A stretch of DNA of 64,000 nt from Acorus gramineus (lineage: Eukaryota; Streptophyta; Magnoliopsida; Acorales; Acoraceae), in NCBI GenBank assembly GCA_030737835.1, contig CM060857.1, forward strand, positions 12,411,496-12,475,495. Reading direction: 5' to 3'. Below are positions 12,901 to 24,399 of the stretch, piece after piece. A program made the position numbers and the translations under genes. The notes under the pieces were generated by a model, which was not told the DNA's origin, did no database searches, and saw nothing but the letters and a program-made list of their open reading frames with translations. How positions within the stretch are numbered: the stretch's first letter is position 1; every line of letters begins with the position of its first letter.

Positions 12901-13724
12901 GCTAAGACAGACAATGTATGCCATTCCTATATTGCACAAATGAAATTTAGATATAAATTTTAGAACCATTCTGTACCTTGTCTTCTTTGGTTGACTATTA
13001 TGCTATATTATTCTTAAACAGGATTCAAAACCATCATCTGTTAAAGATGAGCCTGTTAGCAGTGCTCGAAATAGTGCATCTTCTAATGGATCAACTCAAG
13101 CATCATCGAAAACTAAATCAACATCCACTGTTGGTCCTGATATAGAAGAGGAGATAAGGACTGTTCTGCTCCAGATGGCTCCAGTGACAACCCAAGATCT
13201 TGTTGCAAGATTTAGGTCGAGACTAAGAACCAAGGAGGTATATCTTGATTACCTAGATCCATATCCACCAACATTGCTACATTTTTCATTAATGGCCTGC
13301 ACATGGTTATAGTTTTTCTGATAATGAAATGTCCTGGATTTTTTTGGATAGCGTGTGTAGACAATTAGATGCAGATTATATCAAAATTTACATGGTTTGC
13401 ATAATCTTAATGTCTTTTTATTGACATGTTTATTTAATCATTCTATGTGCGTCCCTGCTGGATCATATGTTTTATTACTCAAGGAAGTTGACATATAAGT
13501 TTAATTCATATATCTTTCTGCTTTCATGAGGCATGCCCTTCCCTTGTTTACTGTTTGAACTAGTTAATCTATGTATGTAATGGATTCTGCATGTCCCTAG
13601 TTTTGAATTTACTTACCTTTTTTTTTTTTTGCAGGATAAGGCGGCTTTTACAGAGATTCTGAGGAAAATGTCCAGAATCCAGAAGATCGATGGAGCAAGC
13701 TACGTTGTGCTGAGAGAGAAATGA
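5548..13724 (+). CDS. Transcription initiation factor IIF subunit alpha (RAP74), nine exons
   Basis: Large subunit of TFIIF, which binds RNA polymerase II, helps load it at promoters and stimulates elongation in the nucleus. Exons: 5548-5793, 6785-6943, 7334-7485, 7732-8090, 9996-10105, 10425-10562, 12697-12915, 13022-13237, 13635-13724. All junctions keep frame with GT-AG sites, giving 562 residues, close to other plant homologues. Residues 36-73 form the plant-type Cys cluster (C36-x2-C39, C50, H52, C56-x2-C59, C70-x2-C73). Next come the TFIIF-fold region (EYNVRA to about 210), a long acidic and Lys-rich linker, a Ser-rich low-complexity stretch, and a C-terminal winged helix (about 502-562, EEEIRTVLLQMAP to YVVLREK) that in known homologues contacts the CTD phosphatase. 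A probable 3'UTR intron runs 13737-13984. Introns 4 and 6 carry insertions. The 5' end is duplicated upstream. Confidence 0.95.
8457..9578 (-). mobile_element. Non-autonomous Helitron in TFIIF-alpha intron 4
   Basis: Read on the minus strand, the element starts TCTATACTATACTATAAAG directly after a host A and ends CTAG directly before a host T, as expected for Helitrons, which insert between A and T without a target duplication. A perfect 5-bp-stem hairpin (ACGCATTTGTGCGT on minus, 8469-8482) sits 8 bases before the terminal CTAG. The body is about 1.1 kb, AT-rich, with no Rep/helicase coding sequence, so it depends on an autonomous partner. It lies inside an intron of about 1.9 kb in a housekeeping gene and leaves the splice sites untouched. 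Confidence 0.82.
10563..12696. other. Long intron 6 of TFIIF-alpha, unclassified insertions
   Basis: A 2.1-kb intron between donor GTAAGT and acceptor TTGCAG. It contains stretches unlike the other introns: C/T-rich sequence at about 10800-11170, a T-then-G run at 11370-11388, and a segment at 11880-12130 with repeated GGAATTGGAAT and CAATTCC motifs in both orientations. These suggest one or two degraded DNA elements, but I found no matching ends. Confidence 0.4.
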
Positions 13725-13984
13725 GCCCCATCACCTGTAAGCTCATCACGTAATTCCATTGAATCCATTCCATTGGTTGTTAAGTTTTGTTCTAATTGTT
13801 TGACATGCAAACGTCGGAAGATTTTTATTCTCCTCAATATGACAATCTGCACTGGTAATTCGGAATGTCTATATTTTTATTCTCTTATTTTTATTCTCAT
13901 TTTGTGCCATTTATTGATAGATGGAAAACATGCTTTAAAGCAAATGTGCTTCTGCTAAAAAATTCTCTTTTGCTTGACATGCAG

Positions 13985-14620
13985 GATGTCAAATTGTTTG
14001 TAAGGCAATCCACAGAAGAACTTATTATATGGTGAGAATGCCAGGATTTTTTTCCCCAGAGACGATGGACTTCTAAATTATCAATAGATTGTTTAAATTT
14101 TTTTTTATTATTGATTTCCTCCAGGTTGTGCAATATTTTGTAAACCATTATAGACCCAGTGTATGTATGATAAGATGAATAAGTTATTCCATATTATATT
14201 AGTATAAGATGTGCGTGTCCCTTCATGAACATTTCTATGTGAGAAGAGCTTCTTCGATTATTCTGTTGATTGCCATTTGTGGTGCCACACAAATAGCAGC
14301 AAATGCTAATGATAAACCCTGGTCCTTTGGAAACCGAATAGAATAAGGTGGATTGGAATATTATTTGATCAAAGATAATGTATTGTTCTACAAGGGGAAA
14401 AAATAATTTATTTAAATTTTAAGATTAACCGTGACGAAGTGCTAAGGTAAAAATGGACATACGATTGATATACTGGATGTAACGTTTATGTTGTGTTGTA
14501 TACAATTCATTGCAGTTTTGTGAAACTATAAAATAGAATGTTGAAATGATTGGCCCTCTAATTTTTTAAATAATATTTTTTATGATGTGCTGAAGTTAGA
14601 TTAATTAATATTTTAAAAAT
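13985..14620. other. 3'UTR end of TFIIF-alpha and intergenic DNA
   Basis: The last non-coding exon probably starts at 13985 after the acceptor ATGCAG and runs on for some 200 bases. No canonical AATAAA was seen; AGATGAATAAG at about 14171 is a weak candidate. Beyond that the sequence is AT-rich with no recognisable gene. Confidence 0.4.
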
Positions 14621-15004
14621 TAAATTGTTCAATAAATCAGAAAAATCATCGAGTCAAGGGTTACTTGTTCATCTGTTGGGTTAGCTGGATTTAAATCGTG
14701 ACATAATTACAATACAATGAATATATTAATTTTCATCATTATGCATAAAATTTAATTAACATATCTAAATTTTTATAAGATTTCCATAGATAATCAAGTA
14801 ATTAATAATAATAATTTCTATGAATAAAGAATTGATCAGTTTAATCAACGTATGCCAGTTGCATGGTTTAACTGGTGGGTTAATTAGGTTTTACTATTTT
14901 TTTTTATATCATGGGGTTTTAAGGGTAAATCGAGCCGGAATTTAAAACAGGTGAAGGCTTAACCAGTTCAACCGACTGGGTTAGGTCGGCTTTTAAAACA
15001 CTAA
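14620..15004. mobile_element. Probable non-autonomous DNA transposon fragment
   Basis: Repeated motifs built on GGTTAACC/AACCGG-like words (GGTTTAACTGGTGGGTTAA, GGCTTAACCAGTTCAACC) end in GCTTTTAAAACACT. Plant genomes hold many dispersed elements with a TTTTAAAACACTG-type terminus and such internal words. The left end is unclear and no target duplication was found. Confidence 0.3.
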
Positions 15005-15640
15005 GATTAACCAGCACAAAACATAAATCAACATGAATGATACTGATGTAACATTGATATACCATATTACCATATGATCTACATCTTTAAACAAACTAAA
15101 ATCACAATATAATTCAAAATAAACATTACTGATAAGCTCACATTGGATTGCTCCCACCTAAACATATATAAAACCACTCCCAAATCGATGTAGAGCCAGA
15201 GCCTGATAGAGCCATTCATGGTCTTCAGAGTCCAATCGAGCCAGACAAGGGGGGACCCCTCAACGGTCCCAACCCGAACAACATCAGACAACCACATTCA
15301 AAATAGATAACACTAATGTAATATTGATACGACATGTGATCTCTTTCTTTAAAGAAATAATATAACAATACAAATCAAAATAACAAACAACATATAATCA
15401 ATTTTTTCAACCAAAACGACATTCCGATCTAGCCATCAACAGCCCCAACTCGAACAACATAATAAATAATACTGATATAACATTGATATAACATGCAATC
15501 TTCTGTATTAAACAACACAAAATTCAAATATAAATCAAAGTAAACATCACTAACATAACACCAATACAACATATAATCAATCTCTTCAACCAAAACAACA
15601 CTCACAATAACAAACTTTTCAAATAAAGTATTGTAAACCC
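15005..15640. repeat. Three-unit tandem array carrying degraded phytocyanin exon fragments
   Basis: Units start near 15020, 15301 and 15460, each with a version of ATACTGATATAACATTGATA followed by ACAAATCAAAATAAACA-type sequence. In the first unit, 15185-15290 is clearly related to the end of the phytocyanin coding exon at 15690-15795 (AGAGCCAGA, AGAGCCAT, GAGTCCAATCGA, CCGGAC or CCAGAC in the same order). A shorter related piece lies at about 15424-15460. The array lies directly downstream of the gene on its strand. Confidence 0.6.
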
Positions 15641-15672
15641 GCCTAAACATTTGAAAAAAAAAAATCACACTT

Positions 15673-18559
15673 TCAAAAGTTGGAAAACAAGAGAACCAGA
15701 GCCAGACCCAACAGAGCCATAACAGGTGGCCCTACGAGTCCAATCGATCCGGACGGGGCAGGACCTTGGGCGGCCTCGACTCGATCAACATCGACGGTCT
15801 CTCCTTGAGAGGCTGGAAGGACCTCAACCCGCAATTTGAGGCCTCTCGAGCAGCTGATCGGCTTGGCACTCGCGAAGTACCGCTCGCCCTCGCCTTCGAG
15901 GGCGACGCGGCTCAGACCGTCGGTGAACATCCGAATCGGGTTCGTGACATTGCAGGCCTCGAAATCTTCTTTGCTCGTCAGTTCTGCGACCGCCTCCTCC
16001 GCCGCCGAGTACGCGAACCCTGTGAAGATTCAGGTCGGGGAGAGATTGGTTGGTGAAGCAATGCCATTGGAAGGTAAGTAGTTCATTCAGATTTCTAAAA
16101 GTTGATGTTTCGATTGTTCTTTTGGTGGTTATTTTTATCTTTAGTTATAAATTGGGGTGCATAAGATGTAGATGGGCATGGTTTTAAGGATTAAATTGTC
16201 TTAATTTTAAAACATAAAAAATCTTGTTATTTTATCATTAGTCACATTCATCAAAATTGGGAGAGAAAATGGGGATAAATGTTATTTTAGCTTTTAAGTG
16301 GAAAAAAAAATCTCTATTTTCATTATAAAATGGGGACAACGGTTTGTATGTTATTCTTTTACACTAAGTAGAATAAGTTGTTCTTCCCCCATTTATCCTC
16401 ATGCTTATCCCCTTATCTCAGCACTTGTCCCTTTATCAAAACAACCCTAAATGCTAGTTGAGCAAAGAGATACGAGTGAAAATAAGTGAATGGAGAATAA
16501 TTTGTCCTATTTAATATTAAAAAATTGATAAAATATGAACGTGCAATTGTCCCAATTTTAAAATAAAAATGATAATTTTTTATCCCTTAAAAATTAGAAT
16601 AACTTAGCCTCAAAATCTTAACCCCTAGCCAAACCAACCCTCAAAAATATATGTATGGATAAATTAATACACTTTGATAATTTTACCTTGGAGAGGCAGA
16701 TATAATTATTCCTACTTATTTATTAAAAAATATAACAATAATAATATTAGAAAATCCTAAAAGACAGACATTTATGAAAACTGACTGAAAGATAAACAAC
16801 CAAATAGAAGATCATCTAATTCAACTCCATCCCTTTATAATTATATTATATATCTGGATAAACTACTCACAAACCAAACGTGTATGCTAACTTGTCCAAA
16901 CAAAATTATTTCATCTAGACAATTTGAAAACTATCTTTCACAAATAATAATAATGAGAGGTCATGCTAGTCTTATTGGCCATTTTATCCAGGTATGCAGC
17001 CTATGGTGGGCATTCTTTCTTGCTCTGTTTATTTGTTTTATTCCCTATGAAAAAAGAAATATCTTCAATGGATGAACAATCTAATCATCCTCTACAATTC
17101 CTTCTAATATTTCTCTTATCCTAATTGTTTATTTGAATATAAGCTTTAGTGGCAATCATTTGGTAAGCAATAGGTTTTTTTTTTTTTTTTTTGACAAACC
17201 AAACAAAAACAGAAGTGCCAGGATTCAGTCATCATTTCTCAAGAGTCCAGATCCTTGAGACATATAATCTTTGTGTGGGTCAGTAAGAGTCACATAGACA
17301 GTAAAAGAATTATATTTTTGTGAAAAAATTAAACATATTCACCTTAAACAATTTTACAACATCTACGTGGCATATATTCTCATTGATCCACATACAATTT
17401 TTTGTCTTCAACATAAAGGATATGTTTACCTTAAAGAATTTTATACCATCTCCCTGAGGCATTCTAATTGATTCACATGGGGATTTTTTGAGTCTTCAAC
17501 ATATAGAATCCCATGATCATTAAACATACAGTTACATACTAGCCCTAACTCCTCCAAAAAATAAAATATAAACTCAAATATGGGGCATTTATAAATAAAC
17601 CTCCTGATCATCCTGTTCTTCCAATTTCTAAAAAGCAGCAACAGATCACAGAACCTCTCAATATACATATCAAATCATCAATCAATAAGATGCCATAAAA
17701 AAGAAGAGTGCACATAACATTATCCAATATCTAACCATCTACCCACCCAAAAAAAAGATCTAATCATTCTCTTACATTTTCATATAAAAATATCTGTTAT
17801 CCTAATTGTTTATTAAAAAAAACTATAAATCATGTCAATCATTTGGTGAGCAATAGCTTTTCAGTAACAAATCAAACAAAAAAGGAAGTGTGAGGATTAC
17901 TTTCAAACATGAGTTCATCATTTTCAACATTCTGGCTCTATTCTCCCCTCCCCACCTTCCCCAGAAAAAGTAAATAAATAAATTAATAATTCTCAAACTC
18001 AAACATAAATGAACCCTTCTTAAACAATCCTGCTTTGTCAAACTCAAAAACATATCAAAATATCCTAGCAATCATACGATTTTTAAGAGTGTATTTATGC
18101 ATGTTTTGTATGAATGGTGTCCGCGGCTTATCATCCCTCTATGTATGTATGCATATATCATCCCATCAATCAATAAAATGCCTTCAAACAGAACATTAGA
18201 TGTTAGAGCGCCATTAGATTGATAATATCTATCAGGAAAGATTGTTTTAAGTAAAAAATATTAAAAAACTACCAACAGACTATTCACAATTAAATATTTA
18301 CTGAATAATAAACATATTTGAAAACAGAAAAATAGGATATTTTGTTCTAGATTAGAGAAAGACAGAGAGACTCACAGATGTTGTCACCAACCCTGAAGAC
18401 CTTGTCAAGTGACCAGACCCCAATGTCTGAACCCAAATCCCAACCTCTGTCCCCTCCCACCACATGGTGCTGCCCAGCCTCAGCTAACCCACACCCTCCT
18501 AAAACACTCACCACAACCACCACCATCAAAACCAAGAAACACTTCCCCATCACAGCCAT
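15673..18559 (-). CDS. Phytocyanin (early-nodulin-like/uclacyanin type), copper ligands absent
   Basis: Exon 1 18559-18376 and exon 2 16019-15673 (minus strand); donor GTGAGT, acceptor CTTCACAG; 176 residues. The start is the Met before the signal peptide (MAVMGKCFLVLMVVVVVSV, cleavage near AEA/GQHH); longer upstream frames lack this logic. The plastocyanin-like domain begins HHVVGGDRGWDL and continues VGDNI-WFAYSAAEEAVAEL, EACNVTNPI, GERYFASAKPISCSRGLKL. The two disulfide cysteines are kept. The usual copper ligands are not: His is Glu in AEEAV, Cys is Ser in YFASA, the His of GHC is Ser in ISC, and the axial Met is Leu in GLK. A Pro/Ser-rich linker and a hydrophobic C terminus (VMALLGLALVLLF) predict a GPI anchor. 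So it is probably a cell-surface early-nodulin-like protein, not an electron carrier. The 2.36-kb intron is unusually long for this family and holds repeats. Confidence 0.88.
17076..18185. repeat. Imperfect tandem duplication inside the phytocyanin intron
   Basis: The segment at about 17076-17695 is repeated at about 17760-18185. Shared landmarks in order are CTAATCAT, TTATCCTAATTGTTTATT, TCAATCATTTGGT, AGCAATAG, AAACAAA...GAAGTG, GAGT, and ATCAATCAATAA(A/G)ATGCC. The copies have diverged with many indels. No transposon ends were recognised, so it is either an old tandem duplication or two copies of an unknown repeat. Confidence 0.55.
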
Positions 18560-19138
18560 GGAAAACACACAGAAAAGAGAGGATGAGTGGAACTCAAGAA
18601 AAGTTGTGTCTTCTAGTCCTTCCTTTTGTTGTTGTGCTTTCCCTCTTTTAAATGGGAGCATCAAAGCAACAGTACTGAGAGGTCACATGAGAGAAGGTAA
18701 AGTAGGGTTTCTTTTTTAACCCTACCAAGCATTCAAAGGGGGGCTTTATAATTCTTCCTCCTCCTGCCATACCAACCGCTTCTATTGGTTTATGGTTTTT
18801 TGTGTTTTGTACACAACCACCAATCTCATTTTCAATTTTTTTTTTTTTTTTATTAAAAATTGTCTCAAGAGGGTAATTATGGGTGTGTTTAATTGACTGA
18901 CTGACCCTCTTAGGTGGGGATTCAAGTGTTCCTGATATTTTGCAATGGCCAATATTAAAAAGAATGTTTAGGCTAGTGACTGACCCTCTAGACAATGATA
19001 AAATACATACACTGGGTCAGTTTAGGCTGATAGACATTTATTAGCATTTGGTGGTACATTGGGAAAAAAACAAAGGATAAAAAGTAAGGTGATTTCTTTT
19101 TATTTCTTATTGTTGTATTCATTCTGTTTTTGAATTTA
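18560..19138. other. Upstream region of the phytocyanin gene
   Basis: Promoter-side DNA of the minus-strand phytocyanin gene. An A/T-rich TTTAAAAG word lies about 90 bases upstream of the start codon (near 18648) and could serve as a weak TATA element. The rest is AT-rich with one T run (18838-18852). No other gene seen. Confidence 0.35.
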
Positions 19139-19369
19139 GGGTACGTTTGAAAATATGTATGAAAAATAAAATTTTGAATAAAGTGGTTTAAATAGACTTA
19201 ATTCGTGAAAAACAGATTTTTTTGCTTTTTAAAATCAACTTTTATGCACTATAAGTTAAAAATAACTTTTTAATTAAGTCAGTTTTTTAGAATACGTTTG
19301 ACAACACTTTTTTTCTTTTTACTTAATTAAAAACAAAATCGCTTAAAAAAAATAGAACTAAACGGGATC
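19139..19369. mobile_element. Small MITE, Harbinger-like, TTA target duplication
   Basis: 231 bp flanked by TTA on both sides (19136-19138 and 19370-19372). Ends: GGGTACGTTTGAAAA on the left and, read inwards on minus, GATCCCGTTTAGTTC on the right. The interior is AT-rich and non-coding. The ends match the pattern of other TTA/TAA-flanked elements in this window. Confidence 0.5.
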
Positions 19370-19759
19370 TTAATCTATTAACATAATTTCTCCTTACAGC
19401 GTGAAAAATAATTGAAAGAGAAGGTCGAGAATCCATCAACCTACCAATTGATTGAGTCTTTGACATAAGAAGTATCAAGTTAGTTTTGATGCCTATGGTA
19501 AAGATGAGTTTAATAGAAGAAATATGAAACAAAATCTTTATTTTCTATTTATTTTTAACCTTTTTTTCTCTTAGGAGGAGCTCTTTGTTCTCAATTTTGT
19601 TTGCTATGTGTCGTTAATCAAAATCTTCAACAATCATATCATTATTTTAGAATCATGTTTCTAGTCATTACTTTCAGACATGTACATAGACCTTATTTGA
19701 AATCAAATCTAAAAATTAACATTCCATAAAAGTTGTTTCCAATTAGTTTTTCCATAAAA

Positions 19760-20640
19760 CTCACTGCCTCTTTGGAGAGATGGGTTGGGAGTCTCGGGGA
19801 CGCCGCAATAGGCCGACATGGGCACCCAATCCCCGCCAAGGGTTTTCTGTGAAACGCAACTACATCTGGTGGGGGCGCGCCACCCATCGGTCTCGCTGAT
19901 GTGTGGAAGTCCCAGCCGCATATGGAATCCCAAGATTCTGAGAAAGATCAAAGTTTTTGCGTGGCTGCTGGTACGGGACCGCCTCCTCACAAAGGTGTAT
20001 CGGGCGAAATGGCGCATGGAAGAGGATACGTGGTGTGGTCTGTGCGGGGAGGCACCGGAAACCATCGCGCACCTATTCTGTCAGTGCCGCTTCGCACAAG
20101 AGCTTTGGCGGGTTATGGGGTCCTTGGTCGCGCTGACTCCTTTCGATTCTCCGTTAGGCATGTGGGAGGCTGACACCGAGCTCCGCCATAGGTTCGCGTC
20201 GGGTCCCCAGAAACTCATCTCGCACTCAATCATTCTGGCTTGCGCGTGGGTGATTTGGCGCACTAGAAACAAGACGGTGTTCAGAGGAGCAAGAACATAC
20301 ACTGAGAACATGCGGTACGCCGCGCTAGCATTCATCAGATCATGAGCGCGTGAGCTGGCTGGCGTGCGAGGAGCGCTGCTGCGCGATAGGGCGATCGAGG
20401 TGCTCACCTAGACTTGGTCGGAGCTGGTCCGGGCGCGCTTCTTGGCGATGGATAAACGGCGTTTCTATTCTCGTCTAGCGCGACTGTTTTACTTTTTCTT
20501 ATTGTATTACGTTTACTGCATGCGTTGCATTCTGTTTCCTCTCACCCTCAATTTAGACCTGTAACAAATCTATTTCATAATGAAAGTGATCGGTAGCCAG
20601 TGTCTATCTTTTTCAAAAAAAAAAAAAAAAAAAAACATAT
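19760..20640 (+). mobile_element. 5'-truncated LINE (L1-type) 3' end with zinc-binding region and poly(A)
   Basis: The frame at 19818-20345 encodes a stretch typical of the reverse-transcriptase zinc-binding region near the C terminus of plant L1-type LINEs: RKIKVFAWLLVRDRLLTK, then CGLCGEAPETIAHLFCQC, FAQELWRVM, and a distal WVIWRTRN. A 3'UTR and a run of about 22 A residues (20615-20636) follow. The segment is GC-rich against its surroundings. The RT and endonuclease parts are missing, as expected for a 5'-truncated insertion. I could not define the target duplication. Confidence 0.85.
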
Positions 20641-20949
20641 TTAATTCATTTCAAGAAACCTATTTTTTTTAAACCAATAAAAAAAGAAACAATTAATTAC
20701 ATTAATAAAAACAGAACTCAAATTCAAATCACTTAGGATTTCTTAAAAAGAAACTAAAAAAAGAAATCATTAAAAAAAACCCATTTAATCCAAAACACAA
20801 AAAAAGACTAAATTTTTGTTTGCGGCCTCTCATTCAACTTTTTTTTTTAAAACACTGTTGTTAATTTATAATTTTTCAATTCCAATAATCAAACAAAGTA
20901 TATGTGATTGATGCAATTTTTTTTCAATATATGCATAAATGAAACACTA

Positions 20950-22600
20950 TAAAATTAGATGTGAAATGAAACACGATTTTTCTTCTTCCAAGCCAAATAG
21001 GCTTCATGATCTGGTCGATGCTGTGCGGAGGTCCCATGCTCATGTTCAATCATGGTTTGTGTTACAGTTTCAAGCAAATCCAGTTCCTCTAGGAGATACT
21101 GAATCTTACGATGCCAAACATCATAATTCTTCTCATTCAGTTTGTCTCCCTGATTGAGGTCAGCGATAATGCTTTTGGTAGCACTCATAGTCAACTATAG
21201 GAGACAATTAAGCTAACATTGATTACTAGCACAACCAAATAATAATAGTAATTTGCAGCAATCTTTCAAACTAAAAAAAATAATAATAGAACATATGCCA
21301 CATAATCCAAAGATATATAAAACATTCAATCATCTTCCGTGAACAAAGTTAAACTATTATTGATTAAGTTAATTATGCGCAAAAAAACTAGGGAACTAGG
21401 CGAGAATTTTTAGTTCTGCCAGCCTCAATCATTAAGTTAATATGTTACTGTATGTGCCGAATGATATCATTTTAACATGAAATATGTGATAGCATACAAT
21501 GATCTCAGAAATAAACTCTAATCGGATTACTGTGTCAACATGCAACATATTCATCAATAAGTTATATATATATAACTTATCCGATTACAATATCAATGGT
21601 GTTATAACATACATAATTCATCCAATCAAACAGAGATATAAATCTAGCATAATTTTTCTCTTACCATAAAAATAGGGATCAAGATGAATTATCGTAAATG
21701 TTCCACTTATATATCAAAATAAACAGAACATGCTGTTACATAAAAAAAAAATTTAACTTATATCTGATGACATAGACATGAATTTAAAATAACACATCTA
21801 GGAATCAGGGTCAATAATTCTAACTGATTCTCATGACATGTAAAAAAAAAAAAAAAGGATCTAATAATCAAACAGATCATCCCGAGCATTTTTTTTTTAA
21901 AGGTTCTTCTTGGTAATGCCCCTTTTTTATAATTACTGTTATTATTATTCGAGTGTGATCCATATTCTTGTTAATGTGAAATATGGAGTAAACTCACCTT
22001 AATTAAGGGATTTGAAATTTTTTTTTTTTTTTTTTAAAATCACATCACATATCTATCTCATCTAACAAAAAAAAATGATCACATTCAAATTTCGCATGTT
22101 TGTTTAGAATGTGACATGTGGAGAACATCTCACCTTTATAGGGATTCCGTTTTTAACAACTATCACACGTCTGACACATCCAAACATGATTAAAGGAACC
22201 ATCCGAGATCATAAATACATATGTTTAAGAACATCTGGAAAAAAATTTATGAATATGAATTCATTTCAAATTGAAATTAATCCCTAAAGCATGTATTCTA
22301 ACTTTTATGCTCTGATACCAATGTCGGAACTCAAGGATCATGCAATCCAATTTGCGGAATAAATACATACATATCTTTATTTTAAAAAAATAATTCTTCT
22401 CACTTTATTTCTTCTTTATATAAAAAAACCTCTTGACTTTCTGTTTGCTGTAGACTAAAATAAATTATGTGGTGTAGACAACAAGGAATAAAGTTTTTTT
22501 TTTATTTGAATCAAATAAAAACTTACATATAAAAACTTTATTAATATTTTTGTAGTCCAAAAAATTAGAAGAATGATTTTTAATTAAAAAATTTAATAAT
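20950..22600 (-). mobile_element. Copia-type LTR retrotransposon relic (part of LTR, primer site, gag start)
   Basis: On the minus strand, TGGTATCAGAGC at 22320-22309 is the standard primer-binding site for initiator methionine tRNA, directly inside an LTR edge ending CCGACA (about 22322). A TATATAAAG word and AT-rich sequence further out fit an LTR whose outer edge I cannot place. About 1.1 kb inwards, 21194-20955 encodes the start of a Copia gag (KLNEKNYDVWHRKIQYLLEE, then AYLAWKKKNR). The pol region and second LTR are absent, so this is an old broken fossil. Confidence 0.7.
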
Positions 22601-23005
22601 TTAAAATTAAAATAAATATTAATTAATTGCCTTAGGCCCAATAATAGATTGGGCCAGCCCTGTGTTTGGACAGCTCTTTTTTAGCACTAATCCCAATCTA
22701 TAAGTGTTTTGAATTTGTTAAAAATTAGTATATATATTTCATCTAATGAGGTACATGCTTTTATAAAAAAGGAAGCATATACTCACATATACTCAAATGA
22801 ATTGCATAGATGCATTTATAGAAAATAAAAGAATCTATCAAAATATATACATTGTTAATATGTATATGCTCCATTGATTTTCTATTAAGGCATATGAGAC
22901 TAGAATTGAAGTTGGAAAAAATAAAAACCGTGTGTAACAGCACTATGCAATACTATGCATTTAACCTAGCCAGTAGTAATTTGTTGCAGAACTATGCAGC
23001 AGGAG
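22601..23005. other. Gene-free AT-rich DNA
   Basis: AT-rich stretch between the Copia relic and the three-unit repeat. No exon, RNA or element end recognised. Confidence 0.4.
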
Positions 23006-23009
23006 CACA

Positions 23010-23610
23010 AACTTATCCTTAGTATCATCATTTTTATAAATTCTAGCATTTGTTAGTGAAGTATTAATGTGTGATGAAGCAACAACAAAACTACAGGAAC
23101 TACACCCAAAACCACCAACATCACCACAAACAAAAAAAGTACAAACTCATCCTATCCTAGTTTCACTTATTTATTCTACTCTACTAATTATTAATCTAGT
23201 ATTAATGTGTTGTAGCCGGGAATGGGAAATGATGGAGCTGCAACAACAACACTAACACCAATATCAGAAGCGGATCCGATAGCAACAGCATCAACAAAAG
23301 CACCTGCAACAAACATGGTCACAAGCAGATCCAACCAGATGTTGCACATCAGAAGCACAAAACTTACTCTATCCTAGTATATATCTTATTTATTCTAGCA
23401 TGAGCCTTGTTAACCTTGTATATATGTTTTGTAATGAAGATGCGTGCAATGACGAAGTAGGAGCAATAACAACATCAAAAGTGGAATCAGAGGCAACACC
23501 ACCAGAGGAAGCAACAACATCATTAGCAGATCAATCAGCAGCAACATCATTAACAGCACCAACAACTTTGTCATGGAAAGAGGTTAGAGGATTCACTCTA
23601 CTAACATCAC
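23010..23610 (+). repeat. Three diverged tandem units with GCAACAACA tracts
   Basis: Units near 23010-23140, 23141-23365 and 23366-23610 each start with a version of CTATCCTAGT...TTATTTATTCTA, then TAATGTGT or TTTTGTAATGAA, then an A/C-rich tract rich in GCAACAACA. Short frames encode Thr/Ala/Ser-rich peptides (for example EEATTSLADQSAATSL at about 23500). A gene made of a repeated low-complexity exon cannot be ruled out, but no start or splice pattern links the units. Confidence 0.45.
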
Positions 23611-23649
23611 ATATGATGATGCATGAAGCTAGTACATGGCACTTTTAGT

Positions 23650-24360
23650 CTAGTTTATGTTCTGATTATCCTGTATTTGTACAGAACTACTCTGAAGGAA
23701 AGAATTAATGTTTAGCAATGATAACCCATTGAGAATTTTCTGGAGCAGTCCATGGACATGTGAGCAAACACTATAACTATTCATTTAATACATTAGTTAT
23801 AAAATAGTCCTCTTAAGTTCATCTTGCTTGAATGTGTAAAGAATCTGGCTTTTCTTGTTACTTACAGTAAATTCATATAGTTTTAAGAGAGTCCATTTCA
23901 ATAGAAATGCAAATCTTTACATGGAGCCCACACAGTGAACATTTGTTGCTATCTTTTGATAGAAGAGAGCCCATTTGATTCAAGAATAGACTTGGAATAA
24001 GTGAGAATTAGTCAAAATAGCTTCAAAATAAATGTTTGAAAGGCTGAAATAAATGAGAATATATGTGTCAGAATTAACTGGTATAATTTAGAATATAGAT
24101 TCCAATTAACCCTTAAAATTAAGTTATTATATGTTCTCCAATCCAAAAGAATACGTGAACCTACTGTCAAATCAAATGTTTTTATTTTTTATAAATTATT
24201 ATCTACATTTTATTCACATTTTATTTAAATAAAAAATTTGTTATTAAGTTTCAATAAAAATAATTTAAAATATATTTAAATAAAAAAATATTTTATCATT
24301 ATTTATATTAAAATAGTAAATCTCATGATAATTTAATTATCTGTCCAAACGGTGCTGGCA
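23650..24360. other. Gene-free AT-rich DNA
   Basis: No exons or element ends recognised. The block at 24180-24330 is extremely AT-rich with runs of TTTAAATAAA, and could be a scaffold-attachment-like region or just drifted sequence. Confidence 0.4.
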
Positions 24361-24399
24361 AAAACATCCATTCCAGTCATCCAGTCGTTCTCTCCAAAA

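Noticed and set aside
20081-20407. Minus-strand frame of 108 residues
   Set aside because: Shadow of the LINE zinc-binding region encoded on plus.
22309-22320. tRNA-like word GCTCTGATACCA taken at first for part of a tRNA gene
   Set aside because: Only the 12-base primer-site complement is present, next to an LTR edge; no cloverleaf can be formed around it.
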